A stretch of 64,000 bases of DNA from Lichenicola sp965198655 (GCA_965198655.1 OZ240668.1:434001-498000), one strand, 5' to 3'; counted from the stretch's first letter, positions 50,238 through 59,745 are shown. Numbers and translations are program-made. The notes: a model not told the origin generated them from the sequence alone.

Positions 50238-52699
50238 TGCGGCCGACCCGATCCGGGATCGCGAGCATGCCCGCCGAGCCCCTCGTCATCCACCGGTCGC
50301 ACGCCTACCGGATCGACTTCCACCGCTCCGCGGATAGCGGCGACCGGCTGGCCTTCACCTTCACCGAGTTCGGCGGCAAGACCGATGCGGGACCCGGATA
50401 CGGAGGCAGGTTCCTGCTCGACAACGGCTTCGACGTGATCGCGGTCAAGAGCAGCGCCGACACCTGGTATCAGGACCTGCCCCACGCGGCGTTCGAGCAG
50501 ATCGAGCACGCCGTCGCCCGCTCCGGCACCCGCTACGCGTGGCGCGCCGGCTATGGCAGCAGCATGGGCGCCTACGCGGCGATCGCGTTCTCCAGGCCCT
50601 TGTCGCTGGACGCGGTGGCGGCGGTCTCGCCGCAGGTGGACATCACCCAGCCCTGGGACACCCGCTGGGCGGCGGCGGCGCGGCGTATCGGCGCGATGCG
50701 CGCCCTCGACGCCTCGTGCTGTCGGCCGGGCTGCCGCTACGTCGTCATGTTCGACCCGTTGGACCTGGACGCGACGCACTACGCCGTGCTGGAGGCGGCG
50801 TTCCCGTCCGGCTGCCTGCTGCCCGTCCGCGTCCGCTTCGCCGGCCATCCGGCGGGCTTCCACCTGAGCGAGATCGGGCGCCTGAAGCCGATCGCGCTCG
50901 CAGCCCTCACCGGCGGCGACCTGGCGGAACCGTGCCGTGACCTGCACCGGCTGCGCACCCGGTCCGCGACCGCCCTGTTCCACCTCGCCGGACGCTGCCT
51001 CGCGACGCGCAAGCTCGGCTGGGCCGACCAGGCGATCGACGCGGCCCTGCGCCTCCGCCCGCTCGACGCGGAGCTGAACATACGGGCAGCCCTCATCGCC
51101 GAGACGACCGATCTCGGCCGGGCCATCGGCAGGGCGGCGGCGGCGGTGGCCCTCAACCCGCGCCATCCGGTCATGGCCTTCACGCTGAGCCGCCTGCTGT
51201 TCCGGCAGGGGCTGTGCGGGCCGGCACTTCACCAGATCGAGGCGGCGATCGGGCTCGATCCCGAGCAGCCCTTGTTCCGCGACCATCGCGACGCGATCGC
51301 GCGCGCGCTGGCAGGACAGGAACAGCCCGTCCTCCGCCAGGCGCCGAACTTCAGCCCGCCGGAACCGGCCGCCGCCATCAGAGCCGGACGCTCGGACGCT
51401 CCTGGTCCGTTACAGAAAAACGATCAAGCCCGCTACCCGGAGACGCAGCCGATGGATTACGTGCCTGCCCTGAGAGAAGCGTTGGCGCTTTGGGACGACA
51501 ACCAACTGGATGCGGCGATGACCCGCCTCGAGACCTTGGCCGCCGAGCATCCCCACCGGATCGAGGCGTTTCTCGAGGCGGGCAAGCTGGCGCAGAAGCG
51601 CGGCGCCTCCCAGGACGCCCTCGCCTGGTACCGCAACGCGATGGGAGTGTCGCGGCACAACTTCTGGCCCTACTACCTGAGCGTCAAGCTGAAGCAGCAG
51701 CAGAACGACTATCCGGCCTGCCTGGAACTCCTGAGGACGGCGGGCCGCGAATGCCAGGGCCGCGTCCTGGAGGAGGAGTACGACAACATCGTCAAGCTGA
51801 CCAGCGACATCCGGACCGTCGCGAACGGGCCGTCCGCCGCCCTGCTGCAATCCTCGCTCCTGCGCAACACGACGCCCATCGGCCGGATCCTGCCCAACGC
51901 GGTGCGTGTGTCCCTGGTCAAGGACGAAGCCGACGTCATCTACGAGAGCCTGGAATCATCCTACCTGAGCGGGTTCCGCTACTACGCGATCGCCGACAAC
52001 AACAGCTCCGACGACACCAGACGGGAGATCGACCGCTTCGCCGCCGACCGCCCCGACTGCATCGTCTACGTCGTCAGCGATCCGGTCGTCGGCTACTTCC
52101 AGGCGGCGAAGACGATGGCGCTGGCCAGGATGGCGGTGACGGTGCTGCAGGGCCTGGGTCATCCGATCGAGTGGGTGTTCGCCCTCGACGCGGACGAGAT
52201 GCTCTACGCGAGCGATCCGTCCCACGACCTGTTCGGGATCCTGGACGGCCCGGACAGCGGCAACAAGCGGATGCTGTCCTATTGCTTCTGCAACGCGTCG
52301 AGCTCCTTCCCGCACCAGCGCCTCGATCCGGACATGGACTTCCTCCGGCACTTCGACCACTACGACACCTTCCACAGGACCACGGTCAGGAAGGTGGCGT
52401 TCCGCTACTCGGCCGAGGCGTATCTGGAGCAGGGCAACCATTACTGCTCCAAGGTCCTGACCGACGTCGACCAGTTGATCGTCGGCGCGGAGTTCGGGCT
52501 GGTGCTGCGGCACTTCCCGGTCCGCAGCATCGAGCACGTCAGGAAGAAGATCGTGAACGGCGGAAGGGCGTTGCAGGCCTTCAACGGCCCGAACAGCCTC
52601 GGCAGCCACTGGAAGCGGGACTACGAGCTATATCTTGAGAAGGGCGAGGGCTTCCTGTCGGAGAAGGTCCAGCAGTACCACGCGCGCAGCCTGGCCTGA
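50237..52699 (+). CDS. Fusion protein: alpha/beta-hydrolase-like, TPR and GT2-like glycosyltransferase
   Basis: 820 residues in three parts. Residues 1-230 look like an alpha/beta-hydrolase with a GxSxG-type nucleophile elbow (GYGSSMGAYAAIAF) and a late GHPAGFHL His. Residues 230-500 include TPR-like helices. From about 535 a GT2-like transferase domain runs to the end (VSLVKDEADVIYESLESSYLSGF, IADNNSSDDT, VFALDADEMLYA, NHYCSKVL, HFPVRSIEHVRKKI). Around 370-405 the chain is low-complexity (a poly-A codon run near 51416) and an internal ATG at 51452 follows GGAG by eight bases. The transferase may therefore also be made separately. The start overlaps the GH4 stop. Confidence 0.75.
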   Translation: MRPTRSGIASMPAEPLVIHRSHAYRIDFHRSADSGDRLAFTFTEFGGKTDAGPGYGGRFLLDNGFDVIAVKSSADTWYQDLPHAAFEQIEHAVARSGTRYAWRAGYGSSMGAYAAIAFSRPLSLDAVAAVSPQVDITQPWDTRWAAAARRIGAMRALDASCCRPGCRYVVMFDPLDLDATHYAVLEAAFPSGCLLPVRVRFAGHPAGFHLSEIGRLKPIALAALTGGDLAEPCRDLHRLRTRSATALFHLAGRCLATRKLGWADQAIDAALRLRPLDAELNIRAALIAETTDLGRAIGRAAAAVALNPRHPVMAFTLSRLLFRQGLCGPALHQIEAAIGLDPEQPLFRDHRDAIARALAGQEQPVLRQAPNFSPPEPAAAIRAGRSDAPGPLQKNDQARYPETQPMDYVPALREALALWDDNQLDAAMTRLETLAAEHPHRIEAFLEAGKLAQKRGASQDALAWYRNAMGVSRHNFWPYYLSVKLKQQQNDYPACLELLRTAGRECQGRVLEEEYDNIVKLTSDIRTVANGPSAALLQSSLLRNTTPIGRILPNAVRVSLVKDEADVIYESLESSYLSGFRYYAIADNNSSDDTRREIDRFAADRPDCIVYVVSDPVVGYFQAAKTMALARMAVTVLQGLGHPIEWVFALDADEMLYASDPSHDLFGILDGPDSGNKRMLSYCFCNASSSFPHQRLDPDMDFLRHFDHYDTFHRTTVRKVAFRYSAEAYLEQGNHYCSKVLTDVDQLIVGAEFGLVLRHFPVRSIEHVRKKIVNGGRALQAFNGPNSLGSHWKRDYELYLEKGEGFLSEKVQQYHARSLA

Positions 52700-52727
52700 G
52701 CGGGCCAAGGACGCGTAGGCCCGGGCG

Positions 52728-53996
52728 ATGAGGGTGGCCGTGCTCTCGGTGGCCGAGAAGACCATGCAGCTCGGCCTGTCCGGCCTCCCGAACGGTGCCG
52801 CCCCGTCCAGCCTCGTCGTACGCATCGGTCACGTCGTGATCGCCGCGTCATCGAAGCTCGCGAGGCCAGCGAAACCCGTCCCGAACGTCACGATCGCGGC
52901 CACGGTCGAGATCCTGGCCGAGATGCCGACATCCCTTCTCGGCTCCCTGCTTGCGCAGGCGGACTACGTCGTCGCCCATGCCGACGGGCGCCGCGTCCTT
53001 GCCCGGCTGGACGTCGAGGCGAGCGACGCGCTGAAGGACCTCGACGCGGCGGCGTCGCCCTGGACGGAGACGGACCTGCTCCTGGCCGATGACGGGTTCA
53101 TCTTCTTCCGCAAGGGGTCCAACAGGGTCCTGGATCAGCATCAAGGGCTGTTCACGCTCGACGAGGCGGCGGAACGAACCTGGCACGCCAACATCCGGTT
53201 CCGCGCGGAGGTGGGGGCCAGGATGGGGGTTCCGGTCGTGACCGTCGTCATCCCGAACAAGGAAACGGTCTACCGGCACCTGATCCCCGACATCCCGTTC
53301 TCCGACCGCCGGCCGTTGCGCCTGCTGTCGACCATCGCGGAACGATGCGGCCTGTCCCGGACCGTGTTGGTGCTGGAGGACCGGCTGCATCAGGCGGCGC
53401 TGGATGCGGAGTGCGACCTCTACGACCGCACCACGGCATACTGGAACGGGTTCGGCGCGGCGCTCGCGTTCAACATCCTCGCAACCGAGCTCAAGGAGCG
53501 CGGGATCGCCGAGGTGGAGGGCTTCGTACGCGAGGAGATGTACCAGTTGCACAGGCTGTGCATCACCGACTGGGGCATGGCGTGCCGGCCGGTGGTGTTC
53601 GACAGCCGTCTCGCCTGCGGCCTGCACGACTACAGGAGCAGGCTCGTGTTCGACAACCACGTCCACAACCGCGGGCATTGCAGGGTGTACGCGAACCCGA
53701 CCCGGACCGGACGGATCCTGTTGTTCTGCGACTCCTTCGTCTTCAACGTGTGGTGGCAGTTCTTCGCCGAGCGTTACGGCACCGTCATCCTCGCCCACCA
53801 GGCCGCCTTGGATGCGGAACTCGTCGAGCTGGTCGGGCCGGACCTGGTCATCTGCTCGATGATCGAGCGGTTCCTGGCCAACCCGCCCGATGATCTCGCG
53901 GCACCCCGGTTCGTCACGGCGTCGAACGCGCTGAACAAGGCGAGCGGCGACGGGCTCGAGGCTGAGCTGCTGAAGGCCCTGGAGGCGGCCGGGTAA
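52728..53996 (+). CDS. AlgX/AlgJ-like SGNH-family protein lacking the catalytic Asp-His pair
   Basis: 422 residues that match alginate O-acetyltransferase AlgX/AlgJ-type SGNH proteins: DDGFIFFRKGSNRVLDQHQG (121-140), MGVPVVTVVIPNKETVY (166-182), YWNGFGAALAFNIL (238-251) and FCDSFVFNVWWQFFAERYG (333-351). In the family the first helix segment reads D-x-H-W and supplies the catalytic Asp and His; here it is T236-A-Y238-W. The Ser of CDSF (336) is kept. No signal peptide is evident, although family members are periplasmic. It may be an inactive acetyl-polysaccharide-binding relative. It follows the fusion gene by 28 bases. Confidence 0.75.
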   Translation: MRVAVLSVAEKTMQLGLSGLPNGAAPSSLVVRIGHVVIAASSKLARPAKPVPNVTIAATVEILAEMPTSLLGSLLAQADYVVAHADGRRVLARLDVEASDALKDLDAAASPWTETDLLLADDGFIFFRKGSNRVLDQHQGLFTLDEAAERTWHANIRFRAEVGARMGVPVVTVVIPNKETVYRHLIPDIPFSDRRPLRLLSTIAERCGLSRTVLVLEDRLHQAALDAECDLYDRTTAYWNGFGAALAFNILATELKERGIAEVEGFVREEMYQLHRLCITDWGMACRPVVFDSRLACGLHDYRSRLVFDNHVHNRGHCRVYANPTRTGRILLFCDSFVFNVWWQFFAERYGTVILAHQAALDAELVELVGPDLVICSMIERFLANPPDDLAAPRFVTASNALNKASGDGLEAELLKALEAAG

Positions 53997-54015
53997 CCGT
54001 CCCGGTGGATAGCGC

Positions 54016-54118
54016 CTTTGAGAACCCCTGTTCGACCAGCGAGCAAGACCAGGGCTTTGCCCTTCATGGGGTCCAGGGGCGACGCCCCTGGCCTTCGCCG
54101 TCCACCGGAGGTCGCAAA
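54016..54118. repeat. Dispersed palindromic intergenic repeat, family A copy 3 (shortened)
   Basis: Contains the AGGGCTTTGCCCT palindrome, GGGGTCC and CCAGGGGCGACGCCCCTGG in the orientation of copy 1, then TCGCCGTCCACCGGA, the flank also seen beside copy 2. The AT-rich middle and the second half are missing. It separates the convergent AlgX-like and GT2-GT2 genes. Confidence 0.75.
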
Positions 54119-54221
54119 ACGGATCCTTAAGACCTACCGCGTGAGGCAGTCCACCAGGGTCATGGTGAACAGGATCGCCACCCAGAAGAAGCCGACCAGA
54201 GCATCTTCCGTTCACTCGGGC

Positions 54222-57014
54222 TCACTCCTCCGCGGGATCGACCAAGTCGAAGAAGGGCTGCCGGTCCACGGTGAAGTGCTTGGAGTAGAACGGGTCGCGC
54301 CGGTAGCGCGGGTTGGCGCCCCAGCGCTCCTGCATGACGCGGGTCTCGGCGAAGAACCGCGCCTCGTGCTCCGGCCGGTCGTCGCTGCCGCGCGACAGGC
54401 TTTCGTGGTGATACGCGGTGAACTCCGCGCACCACACGATCCGCCAGCCGGCCTCGCCGACCTTCAGGCACAGATCCACGTCGTTGTAGGCGACCTTGAG
54501 GTGCTGCTCGTCGAACCCGCCGACCTCCCGGAACACCGACGCGCGGATCAGCATGCCGGCCGCCGTCACCGCGGACACCTCGTGGCTCAGCATGGCCCGG
54601 CCGATATAACCGTAATCCGTGATCGGCGCGCCGCGATGCCCGTGCGCCGCGACGCCGGCCGGCCCCACCACCACGCCGGCATGCTGGATGGTGTCGTTGG
54701 GGTAGAGGAACTTGCCGCCCACCACCGCGACGTCGGGTGCCGCCAGCGCCTCGCCGACGATCGTCCTCAGCCAGTCCTTGGTCCCGACGAACACGTCGTT
54801 GTTCATGAAGAAGTAGTACTCGGCGTCGTTGTCCCGGGTCGCCAGGTTGTTCAGGCGGGAATAGTTAAACTCCTCCTCGACCGTCAGCACACGCACCCGC
54901 TGCAGGCGCGACGCGCGCTTGACGAAGTCGGCCGCCTCCCGCGTCACCGACCAGTTGTTCACCAGCACGATCTCGAACGCCTGGTAGTCGGTGAGGGCCA
55001 GCAGCGCGTCGACGCAGCGCCGTGTGGTGTCCACCTGGTCCTTGAACGGGATGATGATCGAGACCTTGGGCTGCGCCGTCTGCAGCCACTTGATGCCGTA
55101 GAGGGTGAGGCCGCGTATCGCGCTCACCTCCGCTCTGACCCCCAGCCGCTTGAGGTGGTCCCCCACCGCCCGCACCCCGGCATCGATCGCGTAGGTCTTG
55201 TTGCCGATGTTCACCGCGGTCGAGTTCGGCGTCTTGCGCCAGTGATAGAGCACTTCCGGCACGTGGTGGATCTCGGCGCGTGGGATCTCCTCCACCAGGC
55301 GCAGGATCAGGTCGTGGTCCTGCGCGCCGTCATAGGCCGGCCGCAGCTCGCCCACCTTGGCCAGCGTCTTCGCCTCGACGAACAACAGGTGGCAGATGTA
55401 GTTGCAGCCCAGCAGGTAGCGGTGGTTGTAGTCCGGCTTCAGGTTCGGCTCCAGGAAGTAGCCGGCTTGGTCGATCTTGTCCTCGTCGGAGAACAGCATG
55501 CGCGCCCCGGTCTGGCGCGCGGCGCGCACCATCATCTCGATCGCCACGTCCACCAGCAGGTCGTCATGGTCGAAGAACGCGACGTACTCGCCGCGCACCT
55601 GGCGCAGGCCCGCGTTGGTGGCGCCGCTGATGCCGAGGTTCTTCTTCAGCGTCACCGCGCGTATGCGCGGGTCGCCCGCGCAGTACTGCCTGATCCGCGC
55701 CGCGATCTCCGGCGACTTGGCGCCGTCGTCGACGATGATCAGCTCCCAGTTGCGGTAGGTCTGCGACAGCACCGAATCCACCGCCGCGGTGAAGTCCGAC
55801 ATCATCGGCTTGTAGGTCGGCACCAGGATGCTCACCAGCGGCTCCGGCACCGCGCCATCCGGCTGCGCCGCCGCTTCCCGCGCCCGGTCGGCGGACACCC
55901 GCGCCCGCAGCCGGTCGTAGTAGCGGCGCGCCCAGCGGTCGTAGTCGCCCAGGTTGTAGGCGGGCTTCGGCACCACGTCAGCGACGTCGGTGCGCAGCCG
56001 GCCGATCTCGCCGTAGAGCCGGTCCACCGTCGCCTGGATCTCGAGCAGCCGCGCTTCCAGACGGTCGTCGACCAGGCTGGTGGTGAGAGGGCTGCCGGCC
56101 AGCTCGACGTCGTCCGGCGTCACCACGAAGCGGAAGGTTTGTTGCCCGCCGCGACGGAACGCGTTCGGCAGGATGATCTCGAAACCGCAATTCGGGTCGC
56201 CGCCGAGTGCTGCCGCCACGTCGCCGCGATAGCGGTCGGCCTTGACCTGCGCCACCCGCACCCCGTTCGCGGTGAGCAGGATGTGGCAGCCGCCGCCGCG
56301 CTCCCCGGTCAGCGGGTCGACCCGCTGCACCCAGCCGCGCAGCGCGCCCTGCTTCATGCCGTCGATGAAGCTCTGCACCTCGTAGCGGCGATGCAGGATG
56401 AAGCTGTATTCCTCGTGCGGCACCTCGGCGTTGGTCGTGTCGAGATGCGGCACCACCGTGCGGTCGCCGAAGCGGAACGACAGCGTGTGCGGGTTGCCGT
56501 CCACCAGCTCGGTCGGGATCTGGAAGCTGAAGCCGAGCCGGCCGTTCGGGTGGCCGAGCGCTGCCTGCACGTCCTCGCGCGGCTGGTCGCACACGACCTG
56601 CGCCACCTCCTGCCGGTCCACCAGCACGTGCAGCCGGGTCGGCCGCCCCGGGTTGCGCGTGTCGACCGCCCATCCCCGCGCGAGCCCGTCGGAAAAGCTG
56701 TCGACGTAGCCCAGGAACGAGGGTGGCCGGCGCGCCGGCGCCGGCGCCGGTGCGGGTGCCGGTGCGGGACGGGTGTTGCTGGCGGACGCGGCCTCCGACG
56801 GCACGGGTCCGGCAGCGGCGGGGGACTCGTCCGGCAGCGACCTGGCGCGGGACGGCTTGGCGGAAGCCTTGGTCATGGCCGGCCTAGTCGCTGGCGGGGT
56901 GTCGGCCGCGATCTTGAGCGCCCTCGCCGGCGTCGCCCGCCCGGGTGGCGCGGCGCCGTGCGGGACGTCAGCCTTGTTCGCCCGACCTCGTGCTCGTGGT
57001 CCAGTCCGCAGCAT
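54222..57014 (-). CDS. Two-domain GT2 glycosyltransferase with two N-terminal Gly-Trp beta domains
   Basis: 930 residues. After a low-complexity Pro/Ala N-terminus come two Gly-Trp domains (LGYVDSFSDGLARGWAVD near 100; SFIDGMKQGALRGWVQR near 215), each with a late Gly-Phe strand (RLGFSFQIP, NCGFEIILP). Two GT2 domains follow: VSILVPTYKPMMSDFTAAVDS, LIIVDDGAKSPE, FFDHDDLLVD; and VSIIIPFKDQVDTTRRCVDAL, LVNNWS, FFMNNDVFVG, GGFDEQHLKVAYNDVDLC. Such two-domain transferases add several sugars in rhamnan/O-antigen-type assembly. The start is uncertain: ATG 57014 has GGGAG ten bases upstream; ATG 56876 would drop the low-complexity leader. It runs in the same direction as, and 48 bases after, the hopanoid genes. 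Confidence 0.88.
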   Translation of the reverse strand: MLRTGPRARGRANKADVPHGAAPPGRATPARALKIAADTPPATRPAMTKASAKPSRARSLPDESPAAAGPVPSEAASASNTRPAPAPAPAPAPARRPPSFLGYVDSFSDGLARGWAVDTRNPGRPTRLHVLVDRQEVAQVVCDQPREDVQAALGHPNGRLGFSFQIPTELVDGNPHTLSFRFGDRTVVPHLDTTNAEVPHEEYSFILHRRYEVQSFIDGMKQGALRGWVQRVDPLTGERGGGCHILLTANGVRVAQVKADRYRGDVAAALGGDPNCGFEIILPNAFRRGGQQTFRFVVTPDDVELAGSPLTTSLVDDRLEARLLEIQATVDRLYGEIGRLRTDVADVVPKPAYNLGDYDRWARRYYDRLRARVSADRAREAAAQPDGAVPEPLVSILVPTYKPMMSDFTAAVDSVLSQTYRNWELIIVDDGAKSPEIAARIRQYCAGDPRIRAVTLKKNLGISGATNAGLRQVRGEYVAFFDHDDLLVDVAIEMMVRAARQTGARMLFSDEDKIDQAGYFLEPNLKPDYNHRYLLGCNYICHLLFVEAKTLAKVGELRPAYDGAQDHDLILRLVEEIPRAEIHHVPEVLYHWRKTPNSTAVNIGNKTYAIDAGVRAVGDHLKRLGVRAEVSAIRGLTLYGIKWLQTAQPKVSIIIPFKDQVDTTRRCVDALLALTDYQAFEIVLVNNWSVTREAADFVKRASRLQRVRVLTVEEEFNYSRLNNLATRDNDAEYYFFMNNDVFVGTKDWLRTIVGEALAAPDVAVVGGKFLYPNDTIQHAGVVVGPAGVAAHGHRGAPITDYGYIGRAMLSHEVSAVTAAGMLIRASVFREVGGFDEQHLKVAYNDVDLCLKVGEAGWRIVWCAEFTAYHHESLSRGSDDRPEHEARFFAETRVMQERWGANPRYRRDPFYSKHFTVDRQPFFDLVDPAEE

Positions 57015-57062
57015 CCCGTGCCCGCTCCCGCCGATCCATCGCCGTTATATCGCCCATGATCG

Positions 57063-57716
57063 TTACACATCCATCAATACCTTGGCGAGTGCGTCAACGC
57101 GACGCGACAGCGTTCGCCTGGCCAACCCGGCGTCGCGTCCCAGCGCCAGCAGCAGCGGCATCTGCCACGGCTCGCGCAGCATCGAGGCCGCGAGCGCGCC
57201 GCTGCGGAGCCGCCCGTCGGGGCGCGGTGGGATCCGTGCCGCCGGCGGCAGCGAGCGACCGGCCGGGTCGCACACCGCCCGCAGCACCGCGAACGGCAGC
57301 CCCGCCGCCCTGGCCGCCCGTGCCACGACACCGCTTTCCATGTCCAGCGCCGCGCATCCGGTGGCGGCGAACAACCGCTGCTTCTCCGACGCATCCGCCA
57401 CCAGCGCGTCGCAATGCAGCAGGCTCGACTCCGGCCAGTCTCCGAGCGTTCCGCGCAGGCCGGGATCGCAGGCGAACACGTCGCCGCCGGCCAGCACGCG
57501 ATCAGGAACCAGCGTAGCACCCGACGGCAGCGCCGGGTCGAGCCCGCCGGCCAGGCCGAAGCTGAGCAGGTGGGTGGCGCCGCCGGCGACCAGCGCGTCG
57601 GCCGCGCGCGCGGCGCCGGACGCGGTGGCGCCGCCGATGCCGACACGCACCGAGAGCCCGAGCCTGCGCGCCAGCGCCGCTTCCGCTTCCAGCCCGACCA
57701 AGACGCCCAGGATCAC
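57063..57716 (-). CDS. hpnG: Hopanoid-associated nucleoside phosphorylase HpnG
   Basis: 217-residue nucleosidase/phosphorylase of the PNP/UDP family. It has LVGLEAEAALARRLGL at the N-terminus, the Gly-rich segment LLSFGLAGGLDPAL, and the purine/ribose-site Met-Glu pair in ALDMESGVVARAA. HpnG is known to release adenine from adenosylhopane on the way to bacteriohopanetetrol. Its place right after shc makes this assignment secure compared with a general MTA/SAH nucleosidase. Gap to shc is 43 bases. Confidence 0.9.
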   Translation of the reverse strand: MILGVLVGLEAEAALARRLGLSVRVGIGGATASGAARAADALVAGGATHLLSFGLAGGLDPALPSGATLVPDRVLAGGDVFACDPGLRGTLGDWPESSLLHCDALVADASEKQRLFAATGCAALDMESGVVARAARAAGLPFAVLRAVCDPAGRSLPPAARIPPRPDGRLRSGALAASMLREPWQMPLLLALGRDAGLARRTLSRRVDALAKVLMDV

Positions 57717-57759
57717 GCGCGCCCGCCTTTCCGGCAGTGCCGGATCAGAACCCGCCCGC

Positions 57760-59745
57760 TTAGAACCCGAACGATACCCGGCTGCTGTTGCTGCGGCCGA
57801 GCATGCGGTAGCGCGACAGCGCCAGCAGCGGGAAGAACAGCCGGTAGCCGTGGTAGCGCAGGTAGAATACGCGCGGAAAGCCGACCGCGTTGTAGGGCTG
57901 CTCCTCCCACTCGCCGCGCTCGTCCTGGGTGGCGAGGAGGTAGGCGACGCCGCGCGCCACCGCCGGATGGTCCCGCCGTCCCGCCGCCATCAACCCGAGC
58001 AGCGCCCAGCCGGTCTGCGACGGCAGGCTGCGGTGGTAGCGCCCCGGCGGCGCGTCCTCGAAGGAAGCGCAGTCCTCGCCCCAGCCGCCGTCCGGACGCT
58101 GCACCGACAGGAGCCAGTCCACCGCCCGCACCACCGCCGGGTCGTCGGGCGACACCCCCACCGCGTTCAGCGCACACAGCACCGACCAGGTGCCGTAGAC
58201 GTAGTTGGTGCCCCAGCGCCCGAACCAGGAGCCGTCCGGTTCCTGCTCGGAACGCAGGAACGCGACCCCGCGCGCCACCGCCGGCCGGTCCGCCTCGTGC
58301 CCGAGCTGGCCCAGGAACGACAGGCAGCGCGCGGTGACGTCGGCGGTGGGCGGGTCGAGCAGCGCGCCGTGGTCGGCGAAGGGCAGGTGGTTGAGGATGT
58401 CGGTGTCGTTGTCGATGTCGAACGCGCCCCAGCCGCCGTTCGTGCTCTGCATGCCGACGATCCAGGTGCGCGCCCGCGCCAGCGCCTCGGCGTTGGCGGA
58501 CGGATCGTGCCGGTGCAGCAGCATGCCGACCACCGCGGTGTCGTCCACGTCCGGGTAGTGCGGGTTGTTGTACTGGAACGCCCAGCCGCCGGGAGGCAGG
58601 TGGGGGTTGCGCAGCGCCCAGTCGCCCCGGAGGTCCAGCACCTGCAGCGGGCGCAGCCAGCCCGCCGCCCGGTCCAGCCGCGCCGTTGTCGCCTCCGACG
58701 CCTGGCCTTCCACCGCCACCGCCGCCTCCGCCAGGGCGTGGCCGGCGAGCCCGGTGTCCCAGACCGGCGACATGCAGGGCTGGCAGAACGCCTCGTCGCC
58801 CTGCTCGACCAGCAGCCGGCGCACCGACTGCCACGCCGTGGCCGCCGCCGGGTCCGCGTTTGGCCCGTCGAAGGGGACGCCCAGCGCGTCGAACATCATC
58901 ACGCTGTTGGCCATCGCCGGGTAGATCGCGCCGAGCCCGTCCATCCCGTTCAGGCGCGGCGCGATGAACGCCCGCGCCGCCCCGATCGCCCGGCGGCGCA
59001 CCGGGCCCGGCATCATCCGCTCGACTGGGCGGAGCACCTGGTCCACCAGCTTGAACACCGGGCCCCAGGCGGAGCGGTACGGGCCGCGGGTCCAGTCCCG
59101 CACCCGCTTCGGGTCCTGACGGAACAGCTCGCGGACATGCACGGCGCGGGGGTTACGCGCGCGCGGCCGGAGGGCTGCCAGCACCACCAGCGGCACCACC
59201 ACCGTGCGCGACCAGTACGACATGTTCCAGATGTTGAAGAAGAACCAGCGCGGCAGCAGCACGATCTCGACCGGCATGACCGGCGTGCCGCGCCACGGGA
59301 TCTCGCCATACAGGGCGAGCTGGAACCGGGTGAACACGTTGGCGCGCTCGGCGCCGCCGGCGGCCAGGATGGCGTCGCGCGCCCGGCGCATGTGCGGCGC
59401 CTCCGGGTCGTCGCCGATCGCCTTGAGCGCGAAATACGCCTTCACGCTGGCCGACAGGTCGAACCGCCCCTCGTGGTACAGCGGCCAGCCCCCGTGCGGA
59501 CCCTGGATCCGGCGCAGGTAGATCCCGAGCCTGTCCTCGAGCGCCGGGTCGATCCGGTCCAGGTAGTGCTCCAGCAGGATGAACTCGGCCGGGATGGTCG
59601 CGTCGGCTTCCAGGTCGAACACCCAGTGCCCGTCCGGCCGCTGTCGCCCCGCCAGCGCCTGCTGCGCCCGCGCGATCGCGCCCGCCAGCACGTCGTCGTC
59701 GTCGGCCTCGGCCACGGGGGCCGCTTTCTCCAGGGTGGTCAGCAT
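57760..59745 (-). CDS. shc: Squalene-hopene cyclase
   Basis: Membrane-associated cyclase that folds squalene into hopene and hopanol. 661 residues, the usual size. The catalytic acid motif DVDDTA (residues about 399-404) is intact, and QW-type repeats are seen (QRPDGHWVFDLEADA, GPHGGWPLY, STNGGWGAFDIDND, EPDGSWFGRWGTNYVYGTW, RPDGGWGEDC). The C-terminal FPRVFYLRYHGYRLFFPLLALSRY segment is typical of bacterial SHC. ATG 59745 is the only sensible start. Preceded by hpnE with 66 bases between. Confidence 0.97.
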   Translation of the reverse strand: MLTTLEKAAPVAEADDDDVLAGAIARAQQALAGRQRPDGHWVFDLEADATIPAEFILLEHYLDRIDPALEDRLGIYLRRIQGPHGGWPLYHEGRFDLSASVKAYFALKAIGDDPEAPHMRRARDAILAAGGAERANVFTRFQLALYGEIPWRGTPVMPVEIVLLPRWFFFNIWNMSYWSRTVVVPLVVLAALRPRARNPRAVHVRELFRQDPKRVRDWTRGPYRSAWGPVFKLVDQVLRPVERMMPGPVRRRAIGAARAFIAPRLNGMDGLGAIYPAMANSVMMFDALGVPFDGPNADPAAATAWQSVRRLLVEQGDEAFCQPCMSPVWDTGLAGHALAEAAVAVEGQASEATTARLDRAAGWLRPLQVLDLRGDWALRNPHLPPGGWAFQYNNPHYPDVDDTAVVGMLLHRHDPSANAEALARARTWIVGMQSTNGGWGAFDIDNDTDILNHLPFADHGALLDPPTADVTARCLSFLGQLGHEADRPAVARGVAFLRSEQEPDGSWFGRWGTNYVYGTWSVLCALNAVGVSPDDPAVVRAVDWLLSVQRPDGGWGEDCASFEDAPPGRYHRSLPSQTGWALLGLMAAGRRDHPAVARGVAYLLATQDERGEWEEQPYNAVGFPRVFYLRYHGYRLFFPLLALSRYRMLGRSNSSRVSFGF

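Noticed and set aside
54134..54208. Minus-strand hydrophobic peptide frame (ALVGFFWVAILFTMTLVDCL) directly after the GT2-GT2 gene
   Set aside because: It looks like a membrane helix, but the only ATG is internal and too late, an in-frame stop lies just upstream and no ribosome binding site precedes it.
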